Shown in pieces: positions 54,986 through 63,843 of a stretch of 64,000 bases of DNA. Below the pieces are notes generated by a model. It saw nothing but the letters and a program-made list of their open reading frames with translations, searched no databases and was not told the DNA's origin. The translations under genes and the position numbers were made by a program. Positions within the stretch are counted from its first letter, which is position 1, and each line of letters begins with the position of its first letter. This stretch comes from Devosia sp. Root413D1 (GTDB lineage: Bacteria; Pseudomonadota; Alphaproteobacteria; Rhizobiales; Devosiaceae): NCBI RefSeq assembly GCF_001425235.1, contig NZ_LMEA01000007.1, forward strand, positions 73,170-137,169, given 5' to 3'.

Positions 54986-56023
54986 ATGGCACGATCGAAG
55001 AACAAGCCGGCGGCAGAACCTGCTGCAGCGTCGGTCGTCGAGACGGCGAGGTCTTTGCAGCCGGCGCTGCAGCGTCATCTGGTGATCGTGCACCAGCCGG
55101 GTTGGCAGGCTCTGAGTGACTGGTACGAGATTGCGCAGATGGTGCGCCGCATCGATCCGACAACCGGCGTCGTCATCGTCCGTGCCGATCGTCCCGACCC
55201 CCGGCTGCAGAAACAGGCTACGACGCTACCGAGCCTCGTATTCTCGGCTGGGCCGCTCGGCAGGTTTATGCCAGAACGGGGCAAAGTCTATCACGGCCGC
55301 CCGATCCATAAGTTCGAGCAGTTGTTTCGCCTCGATCGAGCAGGAGTGCGGGTGCCGCCGACCGCCATCCTGCAGGCCGACACCAGGCTCGACCCCGACC
55401 TGTGGGGTGAGTTCGTCGTGGTGAAGCCGACTGACATTGGCAGCTCATCGCATGGCGCGTGCATTCAGCTGATGCGCACTCGGCGCGTTCGCTACATTCC
55501 ACCCCAAGATTACCCTGAGGATCACCCCGGCCGCAGGGGGCCGATGCTCGTGCAGAAATACATCGATACGGGCCCGCGCATCGCGCTCTACCGGATTCTC
55601 ACACTGTTCGGCGAGCCGCTCTACATCCAGTACATAGAGAGCAAGCTCGACCGGATCGGCTTGGACAGCACCGACGCGCGGATCGAGGCGGAAGTTATCG
55701 CCAATCAGGGACTGTCGCAGGAAGACAAGCGGAAGAGCTTTGTGTTTCGGGCCGAGATTGCGGCATTGGCGCGCGCCGCCTATCGAGCCATTCCCGAAGT
55801 GCCGCTGCAGGGCTGCGATATCGTCTGCGATGCGCGAACCGGTTTACCTTACATCCTCGAGTTGAACCCTGGCGGGAATACGTGGCACTTTTCCTCGTCG
55901 TTTCAGGCTGACGTCAGAGAATTCGAGGGGCCGGAAATGCAGCACCAGCGACGCTGGCACCTCGACGCTTTCGGCACGGCCGCGCACGTGCTGGCGGAGG
56001 TCACGCGCCGTGAAGCGATCTGA
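54986..56023 (+). CDS. ATP-grasp domain protein of unknown function (1)
   Basis: 345 residues. A basic, low-complexity N-terminus (MARSKNKPAAEPAAA) is followed by a RimK/D-Ala-D-Ala ligase-like ATP-grasp fold: FVVVKPTDIGSSSHG (nucleotide-binding lysine and glycine/serine loop), GPMLVQKYIDTGPR (adenine-side EKF-type strand), YRILTLFGEPLYIQY and YILELNPGGNTWHFSS (ExN metal site). It should form an acyl-phosphate and join it to an amine, thiol or similar group. No partner substrate gene is adjacent. A close paralogue follows in tandem. Confidence 0.8.
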   Translation: MARSKNKPAAEPAAASVVETARSLQPALQRHLVIVHQPGWQALSDWYEIAQMVRRIDPTTGVVIVRADRPDPRLQKQATTLPSLVFSAGPLGRFMPERGKVYHGRPIHKFEQLFRLDRAGVRVPPTAILQADTRLDPDLWGEFVVVKPTDIGSSSHGACIQLMRTRRVRYIPPQDYPEDHPGRRGPMLVQKYIDTGPRIALYRILTLFGEPLYIQYIESKLDRIGLDSTDARIEAEVIANQGLSQEDKRKSFVFRAEIAALARAAYRAIPEVPLQGCDIVCDARTGLPYILELNPGGNTWHFSSSFQADVREFEGPEMQHQRRWHLDAFGTAAHVLAEVTRREAI

Positions 56024-56080
56024 GCATTTCAGGAGCGTGTGACGCGTTGGATTCCTTCATTCTCGCACCGACCGGCAAGT

Positions 56081-56101
56081 GAGATACGCTGTAGTCGACG
56101 A
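56081..56101 (+). promoter_or_regulatory. Promoter-like element of ATP-grasp gene 2
   Basis: GAGATACGCTGTAGTC matches the element in front of gene 1 at 14 of 16 bases, again about 55 bases before the start codon. This indicates that the duplication unit included the promoter. Confidence 0.55.
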
Positions 56102-56156
56102 GGACATCCGCCGCGAAATCGTTCTGTCGAATGGGGATAACTCGTAGGGGCGCAAG

Positions 56157-57185
56157 GTGGCACGAGCGAAAAGTAAGCCGGCAGCGGAGTCAGCGCTAGA
56201 ACCGGTCGTGCCGACGAGAACTTTCCAGCCGGCATTACAACGTCATCTGGTCATCGTGCATCAGCCGGGCTGGCAGGCTCTGAGTGATTGGTACGAGATA
56301 GCGCAAATGGTGCGTCGCATCGATCCGGCGACCGGGGTGTTCATCATCCGCGCGGATCGTCCCGAGCCCGAGCTGCAGAAGCGGGCCGCGACATTGCCCA
56401 GCCTGGTGTTCTCGGCCGGCCCGCTTCGCGCCTTTGTCCCGGAACGCGGCAAAGTCTATCACGGCCGTCTGATCCACAAGTTCGAGCAACTGATGCGCCT
56501 CGCGGCCGGTGGGGTACGTGTGCCGATGAGTACCCTGCTGCAACCGGACACCAAGCTCGACCCCGCGAAGTGGGGGGAGTTCGTGGTACTGAAACCCACC
56601 GACATCTCGACCTCGTCGCATGGCAAGGGCATTCAGCTGATGCGAACCACGCGGGTGCGCTACATCAAACCGGAAGACTATCCCGAGGATCATCCGGGAC
56701 GCCGTGGTCCAATGGTGGTGCAGCAGTTCATCAATTCAGGCCCGCGCATGCCCCACTATCGGGTGCTGACGCTGTTTGGTGAGCCGCTCTATTGCCAGAT
56801 GTCGGAGGCTGCCGAGAACCGGGTCGACCTGTCAAGCGCGGACGAAACAATCGAGGCCGCGCCCATTGCGATGAATGTGCTGCTGGGCAAGACCAAGACC
56901 TTCCTTTATCGCGCGGACGTTGTGGCGCTGGCGCGAGCCGCCTATCGGGCGGTCCCCGAGGCGCCGTTGCAAGGCTGCGACATTATCCGCGATGCCGCCA
57001 CCGACAGGCTCTATGTGCTGGAGCTCAATCCTGGCGGTAATACCTGGCATTTCTCTTCGGATTTTCAGGCGCCGTTGCGTGCCATCGACGGTGCTGAACA
57101 CGAAGCGCGCCGGCGCTCGCACCTGGATGCCTTCGGCACGGCAGCACATGTCCTGGCAGAAGTGACACGACGGGAGGCGATTTAG
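56157..57185 (+). CDS. ATP-grasp domain protein of unknown function (2)
   Basis: 342 residues from a GTG start that gives the matching N-terminus MARAKSKPAAES. It aligns with the preceding gene end to end: LQRHLVIVHQPGWQALSDWY is identical in both, and FVVLKPTDISTSSHGKGIQL, GPMVVQQFINSGPRMPHYRV and YVLELNPGGNTWHFSSDF keep the ATP-grasp catalytic elements. The most divergent stretch is around residues 215-245, a possible specificity loop. Both copies look active. A strong terminator follows at 57360. Confidence 0.8.
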   Translation: MARAKSKPAAESALEPVVPTRTFQPALQRHLVIVHQPGWQALSDWYEIAQMVRRIDPATGVFIIRADRPEPELQKRAATLPSLVFSAGPLRAFVPERGKVYHGRLIHKFEQLMRLAAGGVRVPMSTLLQPDTKLDPAKWGEFVVLKPTDISTSSHGKGIQLMRTTRVRYIKPEDYPEDHPGRRGPMVVQQFINSGPRMPHYRVLTLFGEPLYCQMSEAAENRVDLSSADETIEAAPIAMNVLLGKTKTFLYRADVVALARAAYRAVPEAPLQGCDIIRDAATDRLYVLELNPGGNTWHFSSDFQAPLRAIDGAEHEARRRSHLDAFGTAAHVLAEVTRREAI

Positions 57186-57359
57186 CGCGCCTCACTGTCA
57201 AATCGGATCGCCGAGCCGACCAGCCAGCGACTGTGGAAAGAAATGGGCCCGCAGGTTCGTCGTGGGGCTGTCCTCGAGATGCGCGGGTCCAGCGAGGAGG
57301 TCCGCTCCCGTTCTCCTCTGCAGCCCAACAAGCAGCGCCGAATGCGCCTCCCTAAAGGA

Positions 57360-57389
57360 GAAGGGGCCGGTCTTGCGACCGGCCCCTTC
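57360..57389. terminator. Bidirectional terminator between ATP-grasp gene 2 and the autotransporter
   Basis: GAAGGGGCCGGTC-ttgc-GACCGGCCCCTTC, a 13-bp perfect stem between convergent genes. On the minus strand it begins about 20 bases after the autotransporter stop. Confidence 0.8.
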
Positions 57390-57409
57390 GATTGGCTCTG
57401 GAGGTAGCC

Positions 57410-60400
57410 TTAGAAGCCCTTGCGCAGGCCTGCCTTGGCGTCGACCGAGGTGAAGTCCTCGTTGAACTTCACACCCGCTGAGCCGAAGGCTGAGAAGCTC
57501 CGGTCGGCGCTGTACACAGTGGCAGTGCCACTGAGTTCCCCGAAGACACCGCTGATGCCGTCGCTGAAGGTGGTGCTGTTGATGCCGTCACTGATGGTGA
57601 TCTGGTTCGCGTCCTCGAACTCGTTCCAGATCTTGCCCATCACCGAGATTTCGGTGGTGGTGTCGCCCGGGGTGCCGAGTGTCACGCCGGCACGGGCACC
57701 GATGCCGCCCTGCAGGCTTGTCCCGTTGCTGAACTCGACCGAGGCGCCGCCGGCGTCGAAACCGTCAAGCTGGGTCGAGACGAAGGCCACAGACGCGATC
57801 GGCTCGAAGAAGGCGCTGTCACCGAGCTCCATGCGATAGCCCGTGTTGGCGAGGATACCCACGCTGGTCGAGGCCCCCGAGACTTCGAAGCCCGGGCTGA
57901 TCGGCGCGGTGTAGGTGACGTTGAGCAGGTCGGCCTTGACCTCGGCGTCGGCATAGAAGCCGCCGCTGGTGAAGGCAGCATAGGCACCAATCACGCCACC
58001 GCTATAGTCCGCGGCCGCTCCGTAGCTGTCGAAATCGAGGTTCGAGCCGACATAGCCGCCGAACACGCCAGCCCGCAGGCCATCCTCCCCACCGCCCATC
58101 GGCTGGAAGTCGGCGCCCCCGAGGATGGAGAAGGTGTTCTGCACGAAGCTGGTGTCGATAGTGACCGGAGCGCCGGGCGGGATGTCCTGGGTGACCTCGG
58201 TGTTCTGGTCGGTCCAATTGCCCGTGACCTTGGCCCAGACCGCGGCACCCGGAGCAGCATCCGGAGCAACCGGCAGTTCGCCCACCGGCAGATCGGCACC
58301 GGCGCCGCCACTGCCCGAAAGCGGGAAGTGATTGCCGTAGATATGATCGGCAACCACGCCGGCTGTATCGTGCCAGATATTCTGAGCGGCTGTGATCAGC
58401 GTCGGCAACTGCGCCGCCTGAGGCGCCCAAGCGCTTTCGAGCACAAAGTCCGGGTCGATGGCAGTTTCAGAGGGCGCGTCGGTGAGCGCCATGAGGCCTT
58501 CTTCCTCGTAGAGATACCAGGCATAGAAGCCGTCCTGGATGGCTCCGACGCCATTGACGTTGATGTAACCCTCGGATGCGGCGTCGATGTACATCGTGTC
58601 GCCTTCGGCGCAAGCTCGATCGACGCACATCATGTCCGGGTTGTTGTTGTCCCACGAGGCATAGGCAACATAGATCCTGTCGCCCAGAAGATCGGTGCCC
58701 GTCGAGCCAACCTTGTTGATGATCAGGCCAGTCGAGCCCTCGATCGTGTCATAGATATTGAGATAGTCACCACGCCACGTCGACGGATCCATCTCATCGA
58801 TGGCGGTGGTCTGCGGGCCGAAGTTCACGTCGAGGCCCACAAAGCTGGTGAGGCTGCCATCCTCGGCGCCGCGGAAGTTATGGTCGATCCAGGTATAGTC
58901 GCCCGTACCGTCATCGATCATGCTGAGCAGGCCGGCCTCGGCGTGGAAGCCATCGTCGTAATAACCGCCGTTGGTGAAGTTGTTTACCCCACCAAAGTTG
59001 GCCGTCTCGTAGGTGTCCCAGCCGAACGCCGTCTGGATCAGGCCAGCGTTCTGAATCTCATCGTTGGAGCTGCCGTGCATCTCGGTGCCCCACTCGCCGT
59101 TATCCGTGACCAGCCAGGTACCGAAATTCTTGATGCTGTTGCCATCGACGTCCGGCCAGTCGCCGGTGTGTCCGTCCATGTTCACACGACCGATCATCAC
59201 CCCGTAGTTTTCGGTGTAGGTCCGGCCGCCACGCGTCCACATCAGCATGTCGGAGGCGGCATCGGCGTAGAGGTCGAGATTGCCGATGTCGCCCGCCTGT
59301 CCGCCGCTCCAGACAAAGTCTGTAACATCGGCGTAATCAGTTTCGAGCTGCTCGATGTCAGCCGCATCAAGAGGATCAGCTGGAACAATCTTGGCGTCTG
59401 GCGCTGTCCAGCCGCGCTCGAAATACGGAATGTTGCCGCTGGTCATCAGGCCAAGGTTGACAATGTCACCTCCCGCGCCTTCGTCATTGGAGGTTTCAAG
59501 CCGGATCACCGGCTGCTGCCAGTCGCCGTCGCCGACGATGATGCCGCCAACGCCGTTGCCGATCCAGGCGCGCTCGGACTCGATATTGATTGCCCTGTCG
59601 GCGCCCCAGATCAGACCGCCATCGGTGCCCCAGTTCGGATTGAAGTCTTCGCTTTCAGGGTCCGTGTTTCCGCCGAAGTCGCCATTGGCGACGCCCGCCC
59701 ATCCACCGTAGATCCCGGACGAGTCGACATCCCTGATCTTGATGGCATCGCCATAGAAGCCCTGGATCCGTCCGCCGCCGTTGCCGACGAAGGCGTCACC
59801 CCTCCAGGTGTCGTCGATCTGGACGCCATCCTCGATACCGAAGATCGTACCGCCCCAGTTATCGACATTGACGTTGCCGTCGGCGTTCCTGACATACACG
59901 CCGTCATCCCCGCCCCACGTCAGGCCGTCGCTGTTGTTGACGTTGACCGCTTGATACCAGCTATTGCTGCCTTCTTCCCGATAGACGCCTTCAACGCCGT
60001 AGATGTGAACGCCGTCCTCGTTGACGCCGACAATCAAACCGCCGCCGATCTCACGACCGAACTCATCGGTGAAGCTGCCGTTGTTGATGTTCACGGTCTT
60101 GTCGACATTGTAGACCCTGACGCCATTTTGCTGGCCCCAGATGCCCATCTCCGCAGCGACACCGCCAAACAGGTAGCCATTGTCCAGCAGGCCGTCTTCG
60201 CTGTTCCAAACCTGAGGGTCGAGGACGCTCAAGTCGAACATATCGCCGAGCGTGCCGGCATTGTTGATGTTCAACTCCCCGCCGATATCGGAAACGTAAA
60301 TACCGTCCTCGTTAACGCCGGTGATCAAGCCGCCGCGCTGGTAGACATCGTCGAGCGGATCCCCGTCAGTTCCCATCCAGTCGTAGAACGCGTCATTGTT

Positions 60401-61327
60401 AATCTGGACGTTGCCGTTGTCGCCCTCGGTGACACCAAACACATCCGAAACATAGATACCATTGCCGTAGCCGGCGATGACACCAGCGCTGTTGTTGTTG
60501 ATTTGCACAGCGTTGTGGTCAGTGTCGTTGTCGACGTTGACGATGCGGACGCCGTCCCTGGTCAAGCCGGCGATCAGGCCGTTGCCGTTGCTGATCTCAG
60601 TCCAGGTAATGTCGTCATGAACGTAGACGCCGTCGATGGCGCCGATCGACGACAGATAGCTGTGGTTCTGCAGTTCGAAGATCAGCGCGCCGTCTTCGTT
60701 GCCCCCGGTGGCTTCGATCGCCGCCCCGTCGAAGCCCTGAACGTGACCATTGTTTTCGATGCGAACGTGGCTCAGATTCGAGCCGGTGTTGCCGACGAAG
60801 ATGCCAGTGGTGCCGCCAGTAACGCTCGCCGCACTGAATTCTGAGTCTTCCCAGTTCTCGATCCGGAACGTCACCGGGTCGCCGGGCTCGCCCGGGTTCA
60901 GGATGGTAACGCCGACGCCGTCTTCGTTGTTGATGGAAGAATTGGGATAGAGGCGGACACCATCGTTGTCGGTCGAGTAGCCGTCCGCTTGGATGGTGAG
61001 GGCGGCACCGGGGTCGTTTACGCTCAGAACGAAGGGATTGAAATTCGGGTTCGGCCCGAGGTCCGCCTGGAAGTCACCGTTTGGCGCCAGCGTCACCGCG
61101 TTGGTTTCCGGACCGGCGCAGGTGTAATAAGTGCTCGGGTTGGCGTTGCAGGCCGCGGCGAATGCCGGAGTAATGCCGAACAGCGCCCCGCCCATCGCGC
61201 CTGCCATCAATGCAGTACTGCCCAGAAGCCATGAGCGCTTGGTCCGCGGTGCGTGAATTACCTTGAATTCGCGCCGCCCCGCCCCGCGAGCACCCTTCGT
61301 TGTCTTGCGCTTTGCCATAAACGACAT
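57410..61327 (-). CDS. Autotransporter with Asp/Asn/Gly-rich repeat passenger
   Basis: 1305 residues. A long signal peptide with a basic extension (KRKTTKGARGAGRREFKV) is cleaved near AFA-AAC (about residue 57). The passenger (about 60-1000) is very rich in N, D and G. Over about residues 225-540 it repeats an [ED]-[DN]-G-[VI]-x-[VI] strand motif (IDGVYV, RDGVRI, EDGIYV, QNGVRV, EDGVHI, DDGVYV, EDGVQI), often with N[IV]NN about 15 residues later. This suggests a beta-helix with a long repeat period. The last 270 or so residues form the beta-barrel (from AAVWAKVTGNW), ending in a C-terminal Phe. It is exposed on the cell surface and may be an adhesin. Confidence 0.87.
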   Translation of the reverse strand: MSFMAKRKTTKGARGAGRREFKVIHAPRTKRSWLLGSTALMAGAMGGALFGITPAFAAACNANPSTYYTCAGPETNAVTLAPNGDFQADLGPNPNFNPFVLSVNDPGAALTIQADGYSTDNDGVRLYPNSSINNEDGVGVTILNPGEPGDPVTFRIENWEDSEFSAASVTGGTTGIFVGNTGSNLSHVRIENNGHVQGFDGAAIEATGGNEDGALIFELQNHSYLSSIGAIDGVYVHDDITWTEISNGNGLIAGLTRDGVRIVNVDNDTDHNAVQINNNSAGVIAGYGNGIYVSDVFGVTEGDNGNVQINNDAFYDWMGTDGDPLDDVYQRGGLITGVNEDGIYVSDIGGELNINNAGTLGDMFDLSVLDPQVWNSEDGLLDNGYLFGGVAAEMGIWGQQNGVRVYNVDKTVNINNGSFTDEFGREIGGGLIVGVNEDGVHIYGVEGVYREEGSNSWYQAVNVNNSDGLTWGGDDGVYVRNADGNVNVDNWGGTIFGIEDGVQIDDTWRGDAFVGNGGGRIQGFYGDAIKIRDVDSSGIYGGWAGVANGDFGGNTDPESEDFNPNWGTDGGLIWGADRAINIESERAWIGNGVGGIIVGDGDWQQPVIRLETSNDEGAGGDIVNLGLMTSGNIPYFERGWTAPDAKIVPADPLDAADIEQLETDYADVTDFVWSGGQAGDIGNLDLYADAASDMLMWTRGGRTYTENYGVMIGRVNMDGHTGDWPDVDGNSIKNFGTWLVTDNGEWGTEMHGSSNDEIQNAGLIQTAFGWDTYETANFGGVNNFTNGGYYDDGFHAEAGLLSMIDDGTGDYTWIDHNFRGAEDGSLTSFVGLDVNFGPQTTAIDEMDPSTWRGDYLNIYDTIEGSTGLIINKVGSTGTDLLGDRIYVAYASWDNNNPDMMCVDRACAEGDTMYIDAASEGYINVNGVGAIQDGFYAWYLYEEEGLMALTDAPSETAIDPDFVLESAWAPQAAQLPTLITAAQNIWHDTAGVVADHIYGNHFPLSGSGGAGADLPVGELPVAPDAAPGAAVWAKVTGNWTDQNTEVTQDIPPGAPVTIDTSFVQNTFSILGGADFQPMGGGEDGLRAGVFGGYVGSNLDFDSYGAAADYSGGVIGAYAAFTSGGFYADAEVKADLLNVTYTAPISPGFEVSGASTSVGILANTGYRMELGDSAFFEPIASVAFVSTQLDGFDAGGASVEFSNGTSLQGGIGARAGVTLGTPGDTTTEISVMGKIWNEFEDANQITISDGINSTTFSDGISGVFGELSGTATVYSADRSFSAFGSAGVKFNEDFTSVDAKAGLRKGF

Positions 61328-61713
61328 GCAGTCCCCCGTCCCTCTGGTGCCGACGACGCCAAACGTCTTTTGGGCGCCTGTGGCCGATTACCACGCGATA
61401 GCGAAATGCTTAGGTGGACTCCACGATTACAGCAAGGAGAGTCTAACAACTCGTTCAAGGACTCCGTCTGGAGTCTTCGCGGTGTTGCAGGTGAGCCACA
61501 ACTGCAGAGACTCCAAGACGATGGATAGCGTTATCATGTAGAGAGATGTAGTTCATCTGCATCACGTCGGCTGTTCGCATGAGATTGACTCCAAGCGAAT
61601 CAAGATCGTCTGTTTGACGACTCGATCGTCACGAAATTGATACGGTGGCGCCTCGCCATCGTCGCCGCGGCGGCGAGACGGTGCCAGAGTGGCCGTGGGC
61701 GGCGGAGGGCGGT
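61328..61713. other. Intergenic region with repeated GACTCC boxes
   Basis: A 386-base gap upstream of the autotransporter, clearly richer in A+T than its surroundings. GGACTCC occurs at 61416-61422 and 61459-61465, the latter in a perfect dyad GACTCC-gtct-GGAGTC (61460-61475). GACTCCAAG occurs at 61509 and 61587. No gene is evident. Confidence 0.6.
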
Positions 61714-62640
61714 ATGCCAGGCATCCATCGAGTGATAGTTTCCGTCCTTGTGGTCGCGATACTCACGGTCGCTCTACCGGTTTGGAGCCCGCTGGCTAGC
61801 CAAGCAGCCGGAGACCTTCGCGCCGGTCCGGCCGGGCCCGAGGGAGGGCCGCAACGCGAGCAACTCTGGCTGGTGCCATCCCCCCTCAAGGACGTGCTTA
61901 TGCACGCCTACCTCTACAGGCCCCCGGGCGACGGCCCGTTTCCGCTGGCGGTGATCAACCATGGCTCAGACGAAGACCGGGCGCGCCGGGCCAGGGTGGC
62001 GATGCCGTCATTCCCGGCGCTCGCGGCTTGGCTGGTGGCGCGTGGCTATGCTGTGCTGCTGCCGCAGCGGCCCGGGCACGGCATTACTGGCGGGCGCTAC
62101 CTCGAGGGGCAGGGGGCTTGCGGTAATCCGGACTTCGAGCGCGCCGGACTTGCTGCCGCCAGTAGTATAGAGAGTGCGGTAGACTTCATGCAGGCGCAGA
62201 AGTTCATCGAGCCCGGTGGTATTGTGATCGTCGGAAACTCGGCCGGCGGCTGGGCTGCGCTGGCGCTGGCGAGCCACAACCCAGCCGGGGTTGCTGCGGT
62301 GGTAGACTTTTCCGGGGGGCGCGGCGGCCGCGAGCGCAACAAAGCGTACAACAATTGCGCGCCGGATAAGCTGGTGGCCGCAGCCGCTGCCTACGGCCGG
62401 ACGGCCCGGATCCCGACGCTCTGGCTCTACGCGGAGAACGACACCTACTTCGCGCCCGAACTGTCGCGCCGCATGGTTGATGCCTTTGTCGCAGCAGGTG
62501 GGGATGCGGAGTATCGCCTGCTGCCGGCCGTGCGCGGCGACGGCCATGCGCTGGCGCTTACCGCAGGCCGTGAAGCGAGCTGGAAAGCGCCCCTCAAGGC
62601 CTTTCTCGACTCGCTTGTGCGTAAGCAGCCGCAGGACTGA
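61714..62640 (+). CDS. Secreted alpha/beta hydrolase (dienelactone hydrolase-like)
   Basis: 308 residues from ATG 61714. This start gives a signal peptide (MPGIHRVIVSVLVVAILTVA..., cleavage near SQAAG). The hydrolase fold shows PFPLAVINHGSDED, the nucleophile elbow IVIVGNSAGGWAALAL (Ser), LWLYAENDTYF (acid) and RGDGHALAL (His). Location is probably periplasmic. It may cleave an ester or short peptide. The substrate is unknown. It is convergent with the porin gene, with a hairpin between them. Confidence 0.85.
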   Translation: MPGIHRVIVSVLVVAILTVALPVWSPLASQAAGDLRAGPAGPEGGPQREQLWLVPSPLKDVLMHAYLYRPPGDGPFPLAVINHGSDEDRARRARVAMPSFPALAAWLVARGYAVLLPQRPGHGITGGRYLEGQGACGNPDFERAGLAAASSIESAVDFMQAQKFIEPGGIVIVGNSAGGWAALALASHNPAGVAAVVDFSGGRGGRERNKAYNNCAPDKLVAAAAAYGRTARIPTLWLYAENDTYFAPELSRRMVDAFVAAGGDAEYRLLPAVRGDGHALALTAGREASWKAPLKAFLDSLVRKQPQD

Positions 62641-62657
62641 GAGACGGGCGGCAAAGA

Positions 62658-62683
62658 GCCCCTCGGCCGGATGACCGAGGGGC
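62658..62683. terminator. Bidirectional terminator-like hairpin
   Basis: GCCCCTCGG / CCGAGGGGC, a 9-bp stem with an 8-base loop between convergent genes. On the minus strand it is followed by CTCTTTGCC. Confidence 0.7.
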
Positions 62684-62697
62684 AGTTGGCCCACGTC

Positions 62698-63507
62698 TCA
62701 GAATTGGAAATTGAGCCCGGCGCGAACGACGTGGAACGCCACATCGCTGTCGGCAGAAAAGTTGAAGCCGTCGCCGAAATCGGCATCGACGATCTGTTCG
62801 CTGCCGAGGTCGGTGTAGAGATACTCGGTCTTGAAGGTGATGTTGTCGGTCAGCGCATACTCGATGCCGGCGCCGATGGTCCAGCCGAAGCGGTCATTGG
62901 TGATCGACTCGTCTATGACCGTCTGCCCCACGATGGTGCCGTTGATCGACGAAGTCGTCTGACCCCAGGCGAGGCCGCCGGTGGCATAGACCACGAAGCG
63001 ATCGTTCACCCAGCCGATGCGGGGTCGGAGCGTGGCGAACCAGTCGAGGCGGGTGCCGAGGTCGAAGTCGGCGGATTCACCGGGCGGCAGGAACTCGCCG
63101 GTTTCGTCGGTGATGCTGAGCGAGACGCGGCCATCGATCGATGAGCCTTGAATGTCGCCCTCGATGCCGAGCAGGACGTTCTCGCTCCACTGCCAGTTGT
63201 AGCCGGCCTGCACGCCGGCGATGAAGCCGCCGGCCGTGACGTCGGCCGAGCCGGTGGCAAAGATGATCTCGCCGGGGCCGGGCGGCACAAGTGCCGGTGC
63301 CGGTTCCTCTTCAACGGGCTCGGGCCCGATGATCTGGAACGGATGCTTGAATACCCCGCCGCCATAACCTGCGTTGATACCGGCATAGAACCCATTCCAG
63401 TCGTAGAGCGGGGTGGAATAGATCGGTTCGATGATTGGGAGATCGGCCGCAACCGCGCCAGTGGCAAAAACGCAGGTCGCACCGAGAGCTAAGAATCTCG
63501 TCCGCAT
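62698..63507 (-). CDS. Outer-membrane beta-barrel protein, Omp25/Omp31 (porin) type
   Basis: 269 residues from ATG 63507 (GGAGG 7 bases upstream). A signal peptide (FLALGATCVFATGAVAADLP) is followed by YDWNGFYAGINAGYGGG, the hallmark start of the Omp25/31 family. Alternating amphipathic strands follow (GWTIGAGIEYALTDNITFKT, LYTDLG), ending in NFQF with the C-terminal Phe needed for outer-membrane assembly. An extra Pro/Glu-rich loop (EPVEEEPAPALVPPGPGE) sits between the first two strands. Confidence 0.92.
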   Translation of the reverse strand: MRTRFLALGATCVFATGAVAADLPIIEPIYSTPLYDWNGFYAGINAGYGGGVFKHPFQIIGPEPVEEEPAPALVPPGPGEIIFATGSADVTAGGFIAGVQAGYNWQWSENVLLGIEGDIQGSSIDGRVSLSITDETGEFLPPGESADFDLGTRLDWFATLRPRIGWVNDRFVVYATGGLAWGQTTSSINGTIVGQTVIDESITNDRFGWTIGAGIEYALTDNITFKTEYLYTDLGSEQIVDADFGDGFNFSADSDVAFHVVRAGLNFQF

Positions 63508-63843
63508 AGTCAACCCTCCAATAATAGAGCGAAAAGACGCCCCATGCAGCGAAGAGTTTAGGTGGACTCGTCCCTGGAGTCCTTAACAAGGCGGTAAATG
63601 CAGGGTGTTGTTGCATTTTCGACAAACAACCGACAATTGTGCGAAACAGTGCGAAGTGTCGATATGTTGTTGTCAGATCAGCGGGAATCGAGCGCCAGGG
63701 ATGGCGAATGTGCGGTTTCGAACAATGTGAACTTGCAATAACTTGCGTCCGGCAATGGGCGTTGCCAAATTATTGACGCATTTTGGGCCGTGCGGCGGCC
63801 CGCGGCGCGGCTGCGCTACGCGAAGTTATCGCGGTGCAATGAC
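63508..63843. other. Intergenic region upstream of the porin gene
   Basis: A 336-base AT-rich gap. It contains GGACTC-N6-GGAGTCC (63564-63582) and the stretch GAGTCCACCTAA on the minus strand, both shared with the region upstream of the autotransporter. An ACTTGC-aata-ACTTGC direct repeat lies near 63732. No gene is evident. Confidence 0.55.

Noticed and set aside
54813-56156. A precursor peptide gene for the ATP-grasp pair, as in graspetide clusters
   Set aside because: The gaps before each gene contain no convincing short frame with a core peptide or ribosome-binding site.
58328-60844. An 838-codon open frame on the plus strand, opposite the autotransporter
   Set aside because: It is antisense to a protein with a signal peptide, repeats and a beta-barrel. 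GC-rich codon bias leaves the complementary frame free of stops. Its product has no recognisable domain and no ribosome-binding site.
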